64,000 nt of DNA from Isoptericola sediminis (GTDB taxonomy: Bacteria; Actinomycetota; Actinomycetes; Actinomycetales; Cellulomonadaceae): the NCBI RefSeq assembly GCF_013085345.1, contig NZ_JABFAJ010000003.1, positions 1-64,000 on the forward strand, read 5' to 3'. Under the pieces are notes generated by a model. The model made no database searches. It saw only the letters and a program-made list of their open reading frames with translations, and was not told the origin of the DNA. Within the stretch, counting starts at the first letter, position 1; each line of letters opens with the position of its first letter. Below are positions 1-9,986 of this stretch, piece by piece. The position numbers were made by a program, and so were the translations under genes.

Positions 1-11
1 CCTGACTCGCG
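1..11. repeat. Edge copy of the 20-bp-period repeat
   Basis: The first 11 bases read CCTGACTCGCG, the conserved core found in the arrays at 23499-23578 and 24106-24216. It lies just beyond the nadB stop codon. It is probably the end of an array that continues outside the window; only one copy is visible, so this is inference. Confidence 0.5.
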
Positions 12-13
12 GG

Positions 14-1690
14 TCAGCCGGCGGTGAGGGTGCCGTCGTCCTCCAGCGCCACCGTCACGCGCCGCTCCCAGGCGGGGTCGCGGTCGGGGAAGTCCGCGCG
101 GAAGTGACCGCCCCGGCTCTCGGTCCGCACCGCGGCGGCCCGGACCAGGGCACGTGCCACCTGGTGAATGTTCGTCGTCTCCCACTCGGCCACCTGCGGA
201 GCCGCCACCACCCCGACGTCCCCGTGGGCCGAGGTCGTCACCTCCGCCAGGGCGGTGTCCGCGCGCGCCAGGGACTCGGCCGTCCGGATCGGGCCGGCCC
301 CCTCGGACGTCATACGCTGGATGCGGGACCGTGCGGCCGCGGCGACGAGCGCCGCCCCGCCGGGCCGTTCCACGGGTTCCGGGGCCGTGGCCAGCTCCCC
401 GGTCTCGAACCGCGCCACCACGTCGGCCGCCGCCCGGTGGGCGAACACGAGCCCCTCGAGCAGCGAGTTCGACGCCAGTCGGTTGGCTCCGTGCACGCCG
501 GTGCACGCGACCTCCCCCACCGCGTACAGCCCCGGGACGGACGACCTGCCGTGCAGATCGGTGACGACACCCCCGGAGTGGTAGTGCTGGGCCGGCGCCA
601 CCGGCACCGGCTCCTCCGTCCAGTCGATGCCGTGGTCGGCCAGCCGGGCGGTGATCCCCGGGAACCGGCGACGCAGGAAGTCGGCCCCCAGGGCGCGGGC
701 GTCCAGCAGCACGTGGTCCGCGGAGGTCGCCGCCATCTGCCGCACGATGGCGTGCGCCACGACGTCCCGGGGCGCGAGCTCGGCCATCGGGTGCACGTCC
801 GGCATGAACCGGTGCCCGTTCACGTCGAGCAGCAGCGCGCCCTCGCCGCGCACCGCCTCGCTGATCAGCGGGAGCTGGCCCCGGGCTCCGGCACCCAGCC
901 ACAGCACCGTGGGGTGGAACTGCACGAACTCCAGGTCGCCGAGCACGGCACCGGCACGCAACGCCGCCGCGATGCCGTCCGCGGTCGCCCCGGGCGGGTT
1001 GGTCGTGGAGCGGAACACCTGCCCCACGCCCCCGGTCGCCAGCACCACGACGGGGGCCAGCGCGGCCCCGACCCCGTCGCGCGACCCCTCGCCGCGCACG
1101 TGCAGCGTCACACCGGCCACCGGGCGCTCCCCCGCGGCGTCCGGCGCCCCGGTGAGCACGTCGAGGACCAGCGCGTTGGAGATCACCTCGATCCCCGGGT
1201 CGTGGCGCACGGCCTCGATCTGCGCCACCAGCGCGCGCGAGATCTCGGCCCCGGTGGCGTCACCGCCCGCATGCGCGATCCGGTCGGCCCGGTGGCCGCC
1301 CTCCCGGGTGAGCGCGATCCCGCCGTCGTCGGCACGGTCGAAGCTGGCCCCGCGAGCCACCAGCTCGTGCACCCGCTGCGGGCCCTCGGTGACCAGGACC
1401 TCGGCGGCCTCCGGGTCGCTCAGGCCACCGCCGGCCTCGAGCGTGTCGTGCAGGTGCGCCTCCGGGGTGTCGTCCGGGTGCAGGACGGCGGCGATCCCGC
1501 CCTGCGCCCACACGGTCGAGCCCGAGGACAGCGCACCCTTGGTGACCAGCAGGACGTGCGGCACCCGGGCGCGCAGCTCGAGCGCCGCCGTGAGTCCGGC
1601 GATCCCCGAGCCGACGACGACCGCGTCCGCGCGCGTCGTCCAGCCCGGGGCGGGCGCGACGAGGGAACGGGCGAGCCGGTCCGGGCTCAC
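14..1690 (-). CDS. nadB: L-aspartate oxidase
   Basis: Flavoprotein that oxidises L-aspartate to iminoaspartate, the first step of de novo NAD synthesis, in the cytoplasm. The 558 residues fit the family. The FAD-binding GSGIAG is at residues 27-32, [13 protein letters not shown] at 56-68, and the substrate-region [19 protein letters not shown] at 129-147. A C-terminal helical domain holds the usual SRGGHFR-type motif. The GTG start overlaps the panD stop as GTGA, implying translational coupling. NadA and NadC are not in view; in related genomes they may lie elsewhere. It is the last gene of the long minus-strand run. Identification is secure from family motifs. Confidence 0.95.
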   Translation of the reverse strand: MSPDRLARSLVAPAPGWTTRADAVVVGSGIAGLTAALELRARVPHVLLVTKGALSSGSTVWAQGGIAAVLHPDDTPEAHLHDTLEAGGGLSDPEAAEVLVTEGPQRVHELVARGASFDRADDGGIALTREGGHRADRIAHAGGDATGAEISRALVAQIEAVRHDPGIEVISNALVLDVLTGAPDAAGERPVAGVTLHVRGEGSRDGVGAALAPVVVLATGGVGQVFRSTTNPPGATADGIAAALRAGAVLGDLEFVQFHPTVLWLGAGARGQLPLISEAVRGEGALLLDVNGHRFMPDVHPMAELAPRDVVAHAIVRQMAATSADHVLLDARALGADFLRRRFPGITARLADHGIDWTEEPVPVAPAQHYHSGGVVTDLHGRSSVPGLYAVGEVACTGVHGANRLASNSLLEGLVFAHRAAADVVARFETGELATAPEPVERPGGAALVAAAARSRIQRMTSEGAGPIRTAESLARADTALAEVTTSAHGDVGVVAAPQVAEWETTNIHQVARALVRAAAVRTESRGGHFRADFPDRDPAWERRVTVALEDDGTLTAG

Positions 1691-2184
1691 CGTGCGCCGA
1701 GGGGGATACCCGAGCTGACGAGCCCGTAGCCGTCCGGGACCTGCCCGGGGTCGTCGTCCACGTCCACGATCCGGTTCTCGCCGTCGACGAACACGACGTT
1801 CGGCAGGAACGAACGGGCGTCGGCGTCCGAGAGCATGCCGTAGGCGATGATGATGACCTTGTCGCCGGGGTGCACGAGGTGCGCCGCGGCGCCGTTGATG
1901 CTGATCTGGCCGGACCCCGGCTCACCGGGGATGACGTACGTCGTCAGGCGGGCGCCGTTGTCGACGTCCACGACGTCGACCTGCTGGCCGGGGATCAGGT
2001 CCGCGGCGTCCAGCAGGTCGGTGTCGACCGTGATGGATCCCACATAGTGCAGGTCGGCCTGGGTCACCGTCGCGCGGTGGATCTTGCCGATCATCATCGG
2101 GCGCTGCAGGGACGCCGGGCGGCGCGTACCGGTCCGGCGGTCCGCCGGGGTCGTGCCCACGGACGATGCAGTCTGGTCAGTCAC
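1687..2184 (-). CDS. panD: Aspartate 1-decarboxylase proenzyme
   Basis: Makes beta-alanine from L-aspartate for pantothenate. The zymogen self-cleaves at a Gly-Ser bond to make the pyruvoyl cofactor; the motif ADLHYVGS is present, with cleavage expected between Gly49 and Ser50 of this model. The start used is the GTG that overlaps the panC stop (GTGA). This gives about 29 extra residues before [11 protein letters not shown], where family members normally begin. An internal ATG at 2097 is therefore a real alternative, although it has no strong ribosome site. The gene sits between panC and nadB, so two aspartate-consuming enzymes are adjacent. Confidence 0.93.
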   Translation of the reverse strand: MTDQTASSVGTTPADRRTGTRRPASLQRPMMIGKIHRATVTQADLHYVGSITVDTDLLDAADLIPGQQVDVVDVDNGARLTTYVIPGEPGSGQISINGAAAHLVHPGDKVIIIAYGMLSDADARSFLPNVVFVDGENRIVDVDDDPGQVPDGYGLVSSGIPLGAR

Positions 2185-3146
2185 GGGGTTGCCTCCTGGC
2201 CTGCGGTTTCGTCCTCCGCGGAGGACGCGACGACATCCACGGCCTGGTTGTCGATCAGTCGTGTGGTGCCCACGCGCGCGGCGACGAGCAGCAGGGCGGG
2301 GCCGGTGTGGTCACCGGCTACGTCCTCCACAGTATCCGGGTCGACGAGTGCCAGGTAGTCCACCACAACGTCGGGGACCGCGTTGAGGATTCCCGACGCC
2401 GTCGCGAGCACCGCCGCGGCGCCGTGCCCGGCCTCGGCCTCCACCGCACCGCCCCGCAGCGCGCGCGACAGCGCCAGGGCCGCGTCCCGCTCCCCCGCGG
2501 ACAGGTACGTGTTGCGGGACGACAGCGCCAGGCCGTCCTCGTCACGCACCGTGGGCACGCCGACGATCTCGACCGGCAGGTCCAGGTCACGCACCATGCG
2601 GCGCACGGCGAGGAGCTGCTGGGCGTCCTTCTGGCCGAACAGCGCGACGTCCGGGCGGGTGAGCTGGATCAGCTTCAGCACCACGGTCAGCACGCCGTCG
2701 AGGTGCCCGGGGCGGAAGGCCCCCTCGAGCACCTCGCCGATCCGACCGGCGGACACCCGCACGATCGGGTCGCCGTCGGGGTAGACGACGTCCGGCGTCG
2801 GCGCGAAGACGACGTCCGCCCCCACCTCGGCGAGCCGTTCCAGGTCGCCGTCCAGGTCCCGGGGGTAGGCGTCCAGGTCCTCGCCCTCGCCGAACTGCAG
2901 CGGGTTGACGAAGATCGTCACCACCACCTGCCCGCCGGGGCCGACCTCGGCCCGGGCACGCCGGACCAGCTCCAGGTGCCCCGCGTGCAGCGCCCCCATC
3001 GTCATCACCACGGCGCGGCGGTCGGTCGGGTCGGCCCCGCCCAGCGTCCAGGCGGCGAGCGCGTCCCGCAGCTCGGTACGGGTCCGTGCGACGACCCCGT
3101 CGGTGTCGGCGGACGACGACGTCGCCCGGTCGGCAGGTGCGGTCAT
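2181..3146 (-). CDS. panC: Pantothenate synthetase
   Basis: ATP-dependent ligase joining pantoate and beta-alanine to make pantothenate (vitamin B5). The nucleotidyltransferase HIGH-type motif MGALHAGH is at residues 50-57. LFGQKDAQQ and SSRNTYLS (KMSKS-region equivalent) follow in the expected order. The 321 residues include an N-terminal stretch of about 40 residues that is longer than usual. The ATG start overlaps the upstream DUF2520 gene stop as ATGA, and the stop overlaps panD as GTGA. It sits directly before panD, which supplies its beta-alanine. PanB is not in the window. Confidence 0.95.
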   Translation of the reverse strand: MTAPADRATSSSADTDGVVARTRTELRDALAAWTLGGADPTDRRAVVMTMGALHAGHLELVRRARAEVGPGGQVVVTIFVNPLQFGEGEDLDAYPRDLDGDLERLAEVGADVVFAPTPDVVYPDGDPIVRVSAGRIGEVLEGAFRPGHLDGVLTVVLKLIQLTRPDVALFGQKDAQQLLAVRRMVRDLDLPVEIVGVPTVRDEDGLALSSRNTYLSAGERDAALALSRALRGGAVEAEAGHGAAAVLATASGILNAVPDVVVDYLALVDPDTVEDVAGDHTGPALLLVAARVGTTRLIDNQAVDVVASSAEDETAGQEATP

Positions 3147-4093
3147 GAGTCCCCCTTGGGCGGTTCGCCGAGGACGTCCAGCAGCGCGCGTGCTGCCGCG
3201 TCGTCGATGCGGTGGCTCGCGAGCGCGCGCCGCGCGGCCCCGCGGGCGAGCTCCGTGTAGCTGTCGGGGACGTCCGTCGCCCCCGTGTCGGCCGCGAGGT
3301 CCTCGAGGACCTCCAGGTGGGTGGTCACCGTGCCGGCGTCCCCCCGGGCGACCGGGCCGGTCAGCGCCGCGATCGCCCCGGGACCCTCGCCGTCGCGCAC
3401 GTCCGCCGCGCGGGTCGCCCCGTCGAGGGCGGCGCCCAGCAGCGGGGCCAGCACCCGGCCCGGGTGCTCGATCCCGGCGGCCTCCAGCGCCTGCGCCGCC
3501 TGGGCCACGAGGACCACCAGATGGTTCGCCCCGTGCGCCAGCGCGGCGTGGTAGAGCCCCCGGGACGCCTCGTCGACGACGACGGGCTCGCCCCCGATCT
3601 CGACCACGAGCGCCTGCCCGATGGGCAGCACCGCCCCGGGTCCGGTGACGGCGAAGGTGCAGCCCGACAGCCGGGCCAGGTCCAGCGAGGTCCCGGTGAA
3701 CGTCATCGCGGGATGGATCGCCAGCGGGATCGCGCCCGCCTGCTGCGCGGGCCCCAGCACCCCCGTGCCGTAGCGGCCCGAGGTGTGCACGACGATCTGG
3801 CCCGGCTGCCAGGCGCCGACGTCGGCCAGACCGGACACGAGGCCGGCGAGCGCGTCGTCGGGCACCGCCAGCAGCACCAGCTCGGACCGCTCGACGATCT
3901 CCGGCACCTCCAGGTGCGGCACGCCGGGCAGCATCGTCTCGATCCGCTCGCGCGAGGCGTCCGAGACCCCGGAGGCGCCGACGACGGCGTGCCCGGCCGA
4001 CCGCAGCGCGCTGCCCAGCACGGCCCCGACCCGGCCGGCGCCGACGACGCCGACCCCGAGCCGACCCGGGCGGGTCGTCTCCGGCGCCGTCAC
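3143..4093 (-). CDS. Rossmann-like DUF2520 oxidoreductase-type protein
   Basis: A 316-residue protein with an N-terminal NAD(P)-type Rossmann fold ([16 protein letters not shown], about residues 15-30). The C-terminal half is DUF2520, with HPAMTF and HGANHLVVL as visible conserved stretches. Family members look like ketopantoate reductase or pyrroline-5-carboxylate reductase relatives and are nearly always next to panC in actinobacteria. A pantoate-supplying role is plausible but unproven; PanE function is inference from context. The GTG start overlaps the upstream PH-domain gene stop (GTGA), so I prefer it to a much longer open frame that runs on upstream. Confidence 0.85.
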   Translation of the reverse strand: MTAPETTRPGRLGVGVVGAGRVGAVLGSALRSAGHAVVGASGVSDASRERIETMLPGVPHLEVPEIVERSELVLLAVPDDALAGLVSGLADVGAWQPGQIVVHTSGRYGTGVLGPAQQAGAIPLAIHPAMTFTGTSLDLARLSGCTFAVTGPGAVLPIGQALVVEIGGEPVVVDEASRGLYHAALAHGANHLVVLVAQAAQALEAAGIEHPGRVLAPLLGAALDGATRAADVRDGEGPGAIAALTGPVARGDAGTVTTHLEVLEDLAADTGATDVPDSYTELARGAARRALASHRIDDAAARALLDVLGEPPKGDS

Positions 4094-5670
4094 GGGGTCT
4101 CCTCCGCGTCGCCGTCGGTGGGCCGCGACCTCGCCAGGGGCGCCACCCGCTCCATCCACCGCTCCGGCACCTGGTGCGCCCGGGCCGTGCGTGCGCGGAC
4201 CGCCTGCTCGCTCAGCAGGTGCACCGCGTCGGGGGCGTCGAGGTGGTGGGACCGGGTCGTCACCGGTCCCGGCGTGGAGTGCACCGCGAAGGTGGCCAGG
4301 CCACGGCCGCGCTGCCACGGCCCCTGCTCGAGCCCCAGGGACTGGGTCCGCTCGTGCGGCACCACGGAGAGGCGCCGCGTCAGGCGTCCGCCACGCAGCA
4401 GCAGCGCACGGTCGGCGACCGCGAACCCGTTGCGCCGCCAGCTGAGCGGGTCCAGCAACCGGGCCCTCCGCGGGCTCGTCGTGAAGAACCGGTCGGTACG
4501 GCTGTCGCCCGCCAGGCCCTCGTCCAGCAGCTCGGTCAGCTCGTCGGCCCCGAGGTCGGGCAGCACCAGCCACAGGGCCGCCAGCGCCTCGGAGCGAGGG
4601 CCCACCGGCAGCAGCACGTTCTGCGTACCGTTCTGGTCCTCGCTGCCGTAGCCGGCCACGTTGACCGTGATCCGCCACCAGTCCTTGCCCCGCCACCACA
4701 GCCCCTGGGTGAGCTCCAGCGCCTGGACCCGCCCGGGAGGGATCGTCTGCGCCCGCGTCTCCAGCAGCCCGTGCCGCAGCCTGATCCCGTCCGGGGAGAT
4801 CGCCGCCCGGAACCCGAACTCGCCGGCGAAGCGGTTGAACAGGAACGTCCCGACGCCGAGGGCGACCGGCAGCATCGAGAACAGCACCCCGACGGCCTGC
4901 GTGGCGGCGACGAACACGACGAGGCCGACCAGCACGGCCAGCGCGATCCACACGGCGGGCAGGCGCAGCAGCGAGACGACCAGCCGGCCCGGGGGCACCT
5001 CGTAGACCAGGTTCTCGGGTGCCTCCTGCGCCGGTTCGGCGAGCTCGGCCGTCACCGGCGCCGCGTCGCCGTCCGCGGTGGCGTACGCCGCCGACGGTCC
5101 TGCGGTGCCGCCGTCGGCGACACCGACCGTCCGCCCGTCGGTGCGACGCGCCTTGACACCGGCCGCGCGCGCCAGCAGCTCGGCCCGCAGCTGCTTGGCG
5201 TCGTCGAGCCGCAGGAACCCGATCACCACCCCGGAGTCCGACCCCCCGGCGACCTCGAGGGTCAGCTCCGCCAGCCCGAACAGCCGCGCCAGCAGCGGCT
5301 GGCGGACGTCGACGGCCTGCAGGCGGTCGAGGCGCGCGTGGCGTTGCTGCCGGAAGAGGATGCCCCGCCGCAGGTGCGCGGCGTCGTCGTCCACCGCGTA
5401 GGAGGTCATGCGCCAGGCCAGCGCCGAGACACCGAAGATGACCGCCAGCAGGACCACGACGAGGACGACCACGATCCACCACACCTGGGCCACGCCGTCG
5501 ACCACGGCGTCGGCGTACTCGACACCCTCGGCGAGCTGCTGCCCCACGACGAACAGGAGCACCGCGATGACGGCCCAGCCCCGCACGACCGGCGTGATGG
5601 GGTGCACCCGTCGCCACTCGCGCGCCGGTGCCGTCCGGGGGACGTCCGGCGTCGGTTCCGCAGCGCTCAC
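4090..5670 (-). CDS. Large PH-domain (bPH_2) membrane protein
   Basis: A 526-residue YdbT-type protein. Visible features are two N-terminal membrane segments (about residues 28-49 and 63-86), then a bacterial PH-like segment ([33 protein letters not shown]). A second pair of membrane helices sits near 225-275, followed by two further PH-like segments, each with a phrase such as [20 protein letters not shown]. Family members occur in pairs with a shorter PH protein, as here. Their biochemical role is not established; membrane or envelope functions have been suggested. The GTG start overlaps the stop of the short partner (GTGA). Confidence 0.85.
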   Translation of the reverse strand: MSAAEPTPDVPRTAPAREWRRVHPITPVVRGWAVIAVLLFVVGQQLAEGVEYADAVVDGVAQVWWIVVVLVVVLLAVIFGVSALAWRMTSYAVDDDAAHLRRGILFRQQRHARLDRLQAVDVRQPLLARLFGLAELTLEVAGGSDSGVVIGFLRLDDAKQLRAELLARAAGVKARRTDGRTVGVADGGTAGPSAAYATADGDAAPVTAELAEPAQEAPENLVYEVPPGRLVVSLLRLPAVWIALAVLVGLVVFVAATQAVGVLFSMLPVALGVGTFLFNRFAGEFGFRAAISPDGIRLRHGLLETRAQTIPPGRVQALELTQGLWWRGKDWWRITVNVAGYGSEDQNGTQNVLLPVGPRSEALAALWLVLPDLGADELTELLDEGLAGDSRTDRFFTTSPRRARLLDPLSWRRNGFAVADRALLLRGGRLTRRLSVVPHERTQSLGLEQGPWQRGRGLATFAVHSTPGPVTTRSHHLDAPDAVHLLSEQAVRARTARAHQVPERWMERVAPLARSRPTDGDAEETP

Positions 5671-6170
5671 AGGCCGGCCAGCCTCGCCTCGCCGCGCGCC
5701 GTCAGACGATCACGCAGACGTTCGGCCTCGTCCGGCGTCAGCCCCGGGATCTCGGCGTCCGTGCTGGCCGAGGCCGTGTGGAGCTGGACCTTGGCGATGT
5801 TCAGCCGACGGTCCAGGGGGCCGGCCGTGACGTCCACGAACTGCATCCGTCCGTAGGGCACCACGACCAGCTCGCGGAACAGGATCCCGCTGCGGATCAG
5901 CAGGTCGTCGTCACGCTCGGCGTACCCGATGGCACGGACCTGCCGGGGCACCAGCACGCCGACCCACGCGAGCAGCACGACGAGCGCGGCGGTCGCGATC
6001 CACAACCACGGGGTGACCAGCACGGCGAGGAGGACCGTGACGACGAGCGGCAGTCCGAGCCAGATGCCCACGACGACCAGACGCGCGGGGATCAGCCGGG
6101 GCGACACCCGGTCCCACGTCACGCCCGGCGGGTCGAACGGGTCGGCCGGACCCGGTGCGGGGTGTGTCAT
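5667..6170 (-). CDS. Small PH-domain (bPH_2) membrane protein
   Basis: YdbS-type partner of the following large PH protein, 167 residues from the chosen ATG. Two hydrophobic segments (ARLVVVGIWLGLPLVVTVLL and the next helix) precede a PH-like domain with DDLLIRSGILFRELVVVPYGRMQFVDV. A GTG at 6197 would add nine residues, but homologues usually start close to MTHPAPG, so 6170 is preferred. It couples to the next gene through a GTGA overlap. Function is unknown; the pairing is conserved and suggests that the two proteins form one membrane complex, which is inference. Confidence 0.82.
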   Translation of the reverse strand: MTHPAPGPADPFDPPGVTWDRVSPRLIPARLVVVGIWLGLPLVVTVLLAVLVTPWLWIATAALVVLLAWVGVLVPRQVRAIGYAERDDDLLIRSGILFRELVVVPYGRMQFVDVTAGPLDRRLNIAKVQLHTASASTDAEIPGLTPDEAERLRDRLTARGEARLAGL

Positions 6171-6215
6171 GTCCCCATCTTCGCAGAACAGCGGCACGGG
6201 ACGGCCCGCGCCGTC

Positions 6216-6686
6216 TCAGGACGGGACCGCCTCGGTCCCGTCGTCCTCCTCGGGAGGCGGCGCCTCGCAGAACTTCTCGACGACGAGCCCCACGACCGCG
6301 AGCCCCACGGCGGCCAGCGCGGCCACCCCCGACGTGACGGCGACCTCCCGGCGCGGCTCGACGTCCAGCTGCGGCAGCACCAGCAGCACGGAGGCGACGT
6401 ACCGACCGGCCAGCAGGGCCCCCGTGTACGCCGCGGCCTTGGCCATGGCGAACGTGCGCGCCGCGCGCAGCGGGTCGAGGTCGGGGCGGTCACCGCGCAG
6501 GTAGGACCGGACCGCCCAGCCGGCCCACAGCACGAGGCCGGCGAGCAGGACGAGAGCCGCCACCTCCACCCAGGCGGCGCCGGGGACGAAGATCCCCCGG
6601 GACTCGAGCAGTCTCAGCAGCAGCAGCCCGACGGCGGCGACCCCGACCGCGACGGCCGCGAGGGTCCGGACACGGGTACGCCGCAC
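6216..6686 (-). CDS. DUF3180 membrane protein
   Basis: A 156-residue protein with four predicted membrane helices, starting VRRTRVRTLAAVAV and including AWVEVAALVLLAGLVLWAGWA. It matches the DUF3180 family, found between folK and PH-domain genes in actinobacteria. The GTG start at 6686 is set by a GGAG about 10 nt upstream, inside the end of the folB-folK gene. The two genes are separated by a single base (TGA, then CGTG). Function is unknown. A membrane-exposed acidic C-terminal tail (PPPEEDDGTE) is visible. Confidence 0.85.
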   Translation of the reverse strand: MRRTRVRTLAAVAVGVAAVGLLLLRLLESRGIFVPGAAWVEVAALVLLAGLVLWAGWAVRSYLRGDRPDLDPLRAARTFAMAKAAAYTGALLAGRYVASVLLVLPQLDVEPRREVAVTSGVAALAAVGLAVVGLVVEKFCEAPPPEEDDGTEAVPS

Positions 6687-6687
6687 G

Positions 6688-8463
6688 TCAGGAGCGCTCC
6701 GGGTGCTCGGCGTCGGGGGCGGGCGGGATCGGGGCGTGGACCCCGGCGGCCGCCACGAAGCCGCGTGGCTCCTGGACCTGCGGCACCTGGCCGGAGGTCT
6801 CCATCCGCTGCGGGAGCTCGGTCGACGGCTCCCGCCGCGGCAGCTCGGCGGGGGTGTCCCGCTGCGGCAGCCGGGCCGACGGCTCCCGCCGGGGCAGCTC
6901 GCCCGACGGCTCGCGCCACGGTTCGGCGGAGGGGTCCGCGGACGGGGCCGGTGCCGGCGGCGCGGCCTGCGCCGGGAACGCGCTGGTGGTCGGGGCCGGG
7001 GGCGAGGACTGCTCCTCGGCCGGAGGCGGGTCCGCCTCCGGCCGGCGGCCCGCATCCGCCTCCGCCTCCGGCTCCGGCTCCGGCTCCGGCTGCGGCTGCG
7101 GCTGCGGCTGCGGCTGCGCGGGCACCGTCCCGGTCGCGGCCGGTCCGGTCAACCAGTCCAGCGCGAGCCACCGGATGCCCGCTCGGTCGGGGGCCGTCGC
7201 GGCCAGCTGGGCGACCGAACCACCGCCGAGCCCGCCCAGCACGGCCTGCGGGTCGACCTCCGCCCACGGCACCAGCACGAACGCCCGCTCGTGCGCGCGG
7301 GGGTGCGGCAGCTCCAGGTCCTCGGCGGTCGACGTCAGGTCGTCGTACTGGATGAGGTCGACGTCCAGGGTCCGCGGACCCCAGCGCTCCTCGCGGACCC
7401 GGCCGTGCAGCGTCTCGACGTCCTGGCAGACGCCCAGCAGGCCGCGGGCGGGCAGCGTGGTCCGCACCAGCAGCACGGCGTTGAGGTAGTCCGGCTGCTC
7501 GGGGCCGACAGCGACCGTGCGGGCGAGCGGCGAGACCTCCATCACCTGCACCCCCGAGACCCGGTCGATGTCGGTCACCGCCTCGCGCAGCGTGGCCTGG
7601 GCGTCACCCAGGTTCGCTCCGAGGGCGATCACCGCCTCGACGGGGGCCTCCGGCACCGCGTCCAGGGGGTCGACGGCCGGAGCGGGCACGTGCTCGGGTT
7701 CCACGATCGCGACCTCCGCCACGGGCGAGGACCCGGCGGCCGACGGCTCCGGCACGGCGGGCTCGGGGGCGCGCGGTGCGGGGACGGGTGCTTCCGCGAC
7801 GGGACCCTCGGGCGCCGGTGGCACGGACACGGCGGGCGTCGGCACCGACGAGGCGGACGGCACCGAACCGGCGGACGGCGACGGGGCCGGGGCGGGCACG
7901 GCTGCCGACGGCACCGGCACCGGCGCGGACGCGGGTGTCCCCGCGACCGGCTGCGGCGGGACCGGAGGCGGTGGCACCGCGGGAGCCGCCGGCTCCGGGG
8001 CGGGGCCGGACGACGAGACCTGCACCGGCGACCCGGCAGGGAGCGCCGGCACCGACGGCCGGTGCTCCCGGTCGCGGCGCACCACGATCTCGACGTCGTC
8101 GAACGGGACGGCGATCGGCGCCTCCGGCTTGTGCACCCGCACGTCGACGGCCTGGACCGCCGGGTGCTCCAGCACGACGGCGGCGATCCGTTCGGCCAGC
8201 GTCTCGACGAGATCGACCGGCGGACCGCAGAGCACGTCGTGCACGTCCTCGGCGACCTCGGCGTAGCTGACCGTCGCCGCGAGGTCGTCGGCACCGGCAG
8301 CGGCCCGCACGTCCAGGTGCAGCACCACGTCGGCGCGGAACGTCTGCCCCTCGGCGCGTTCCTCCGGCAGCACGCCGTGGTGGCCGGTGGCGGTCACGCC
8401 CGTCAGTCTGATCTGGTCGAGGGGTCGGCCGTCCGACCCCGTCACGGCGTCGGCGAATGTCAC
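6688..8463 (-). CDS. folBK: Dihydroneopterin aldolase / HPPK fusion (FolB-FolK)
   Basis: A 591-residue bifunctional folate enzyme. Residues about 10-135 are FolB (VTATGHHGVLPEERAEGQ, then VSYAEVAEDVHDVL), converting dihydroneopterin to 6-hydroxymethyl-dihydropterin. A Pro/Ala/Val-rich linker of about 120 residues follows. The FolK domain then carries AVIALGANLGDAQATL, GPEQPDYLNAV and RWGPRTLDVDLI, which pyrophosphorylates the same product. After FolK comes a tail of roughly 180 residues, rich in Pro/Gln/Glu with short tandem repeats, not part of either enzyme. The GTG start overlaps the folP stop (GTGA). FolP, which takes the product, is immediately upstream. Identification of both enzymes is firm; the tail's role is unknown. 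Confidence 0.92.
   Translation of the reverse strand: MTFADAVTGSDGRPLDQIRLTGVTATGHHGVLPEERAEGQTFRADVVLHLDVRAAAGADDLAATVSYAEVAEDVHDVLCGPPVDLVETLAERIAAVVLEHPAVQAVDVRVHKPEAPIAVPFDDVEIVVRRDREHRPSVPALPAGSPVQVSSSGPAPEPAAPAVPPPPVPPQPVAGTPASAPVPVPSAAVPAPAPSPSAGSVPSASSVPTPAVSVPPAPEGPVAEAPVPAPRAPEPAVPEPSAAGSSPVAEVAIVEPEHVPAPAVDPLDAVPEAPVEAVIALGANLGDAQATLREAVTDIDRVSGVQVMEVSPLARTVAVGPEQPDYLNAVLLVRTTLPARGLLGVCQDVETLHGRVREERWGPRTLDVDLIQYDDLTSTAEDLELPHPRAHERAFVLVPWAEVDPQAVLGGLGGGSVAQLAATAPDRAGIRWLALDWLTGPAATGTVPAQPQPQPQPQPEPEPEPEAEADAGRRPEADPPPAEEQSSPPAPTTSAFPAQAAPPAPAPSADPSAEPWREPSGELPRREPSARLPQRDTPAELPRREPSTELPQRMETSGQVPQVQEPRGFVAAAGVHAPIPPAPDAEHPERS
6790..7116 (-). repeat. Coding repeats in the FolK tail
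   Basis: Within the 3' end of folBK. At about 6790-6925 a roughly 27-nt unit encodes variants of ELPRREPS / RLPQRDTP four to five times. At about 7056-7116 trinucleotide and hexanucleotide runs encode alternating Pro-Glu and Pro-Gln. These are in-frame, low-complexity expansions prone to slippage. Confidence 0.7.
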
Positions 8464-9353
8464 GCGGTGCCCTCCATCGTCTCGGCCTGCCTCCAGGCGG
8501 CCGCCACTCGTACGGCGTCAACGCTCGCACGCGCGGCGTGGACGCGCACGCACCACGCCCCGGCGTGTGCAGCCAACGCCGAGATCGCGGCCGTGGCGTC
8601 GTCCCGGGCGCCGGGCGGTACCGGCTGGTCGTCCGCCGTGCCGTGCACACCCGCCAGCAGGTGCCCGAGGAACCGCTTGCGGGACGCACCCACGAGCAGC
8701 GGTCGCCCCAGCGACTCCAACGCGTCCAGGTGGGCGAGCAGCGGCCAGTTCAGCGCACCGGACTTGGCGAAACCCAGGCCCGGGTCGAGCACGACCTGCT
8801 CGGGGGCCACCCCGGCGTCGTGCAGCGCGGCGACGCGTGCGGCGAGCTCGTCACGGACGTCGGCCACGACGTCGTCGTAGTCCTGCAGCGAGTCCATGAC
8901 GTCGCTGTGCCCCCGCCAGTGCATCGCCACGTACGGCACCCCGGTCTCGGCCACGACCGTGGCCATCTCCGGGTCGGCGAGGCCGCCGGAGACGTCGTTG
9001 ACCAGGCGCGCGCCGGCGGCGACCGCACGCTCGGCGACGGCGGCCCGCGTCGTGTCCACCGACACCACGGCACCGGCGGCGGTGAGGCGCCCGATCACCG
9101 GGATGACGCGACGCAGCTCCTCCGCCTCGGTCACCCGGTCCGCCCCGGGACGGGTCGACTCCCCGCCGACGTCCAGGACGTCGGCGCCCTCGGCGAGCAG
9201 GTCGAGCCCGTGCTGCACGCCGGCCTCCGGCTCGAACCACTCCCCGCCGTCGGAGAAGGAGTCCGGCGTGATGTTGACCACACCCATCACCAGGCAGCGT
9301 CCCGTCCCTGACAGCTCCGGCAGCCCGGCGACGGCGACGTCGCGCGTCCTCAT
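8460..9353 (-). CDS. folP: Dihydropteroate synthase
   Basis: Condenses the FolK product with p-aminobenzoate to form dihydropteroate; this is the sulfonamide target. The 297 residues have the family's LVMGVVNITPDSFSDGG at 21-37 and GGESTRPGA further on, with the TIM-barrel motifs RLVNDVSGG and VLDPGLGFAKS following. The ATG lies 3 nt after the folE stop, so the two are co-transcribed. The stop overlaps folBK as GTGA. All folate genes in this run follow pathway order apart from FolB/FolK being after FolP. Confidence 0.95.
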   Translation of the reverse strand: MRTRDVAVAGLPELSGTGRCLVMGVVNITPDSFSDGGEWFEPEAGVQHGLDLLAEGADVLDVGGESTRPGADRVTEAEELRRVIPVIGRLTAAGAVVSVDTTRAAVAERAVAAGARLVNDVSGGLADPEMATVVAETGVPYVAMHWRGHSDVMDSLQDYDDVVADVRDELAARVAALHDAGVAPEQVVLDPGLGFAKSGALNWPLLAHLDALESLGRPLLVGASRKRFLGHLLAGVHGTADDQPVPPGARDDATAAISALAAHAGAWCVRVHAARASVDAVRVAAAWRQAETMEGTA

Positions 9354-9356
9354 GCG

Positions 9357-9986
9357 TCAGCGCCCCAGGATCAGACTCATCGCCTCGGCACGCGTCGCGG
9401 TGGCCTGCAGCTGCCCCCGCACGGCGGACGTCACCGTCCGGGCGCCGGGCTTGCGGACGCCCCGCATCGACATGCACAGGTGCTCGCACTCGACGACGAC
9501 GATGACGCCCCGCGGGTCGAGGATGCTCACCAGCGCGTCCGCGACCTGCGTGGTCAGGCGCTCCTGGACCTGGGGACGCTTGGCGTAGACGTCCACGAGC
9601 CGCGCCAGCTTCGACAACCCGGTGATCCGCCCGTCGGCGCTGGGGATGTAGCCGATGTGGGCGACGCCGTGGAACGGCACCAGGTGGTGCTCGCAGGTGG
9701 AGTACACCTCGATGTCCTTGACCAGCACCAGCTCCTCGTGACCGAGGTCGAAGGTGGTGGTCAGCACGTCCTCCGGCTCGCGGTGCAGCCCGGCGAAGAT
9801 CTCCCGGTAGGAGCGCGCCACCCGTGCGGGCGTGTCGCGCAGACCCTCGCGGTCGGGGTCCTCCCCGACGGCGATCAGCAGCTCACGGATCGCCGCCTCC
9901 ACCCGCTCGGGGTCGTAGGGCGGCACCTCCGACGCCGACCGCATCCCGAGGGAGACCGGCGACAGCGGGAGGTCCGGCTCGGCCAC
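9357..9986 (-). CDS. folE: GTP cyclohydrolase I
   Basis: Zinc enzyme that converts GTP to dihydroneopterin triphosphate, the first folate step. The 209 residues contain [20 protein letters not shown], with the zinc Cys and the His pair, and [15 protein letters not shown], with the second zinc Cys. The GTG start abuts the ftsH stop directly (9986/9987). It begins the folate block folE-folP-folBK, which is co-directional with ftsH and probably in the same transcript. Assignment is secure. Confidence 0.96.
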   Translation of the reverse strand: MAEPDLPLSPVSLGMRSASEVPPYDPERVEAAIRELLIAVGEDPDREGLRDTPARVARSYREIFAGLHREPEDVLTTTFDLGHEELVLVKDIEVYSTCEHHLVPFHGVAHIGYIPSADGRITGLSKLARLVDVYAKRPQVQERLTTQVADALVSILDPRGVIVVVECEHLCMSMRGVRKPGARTVTSAVRGQLQATATRAEAMSLILGR

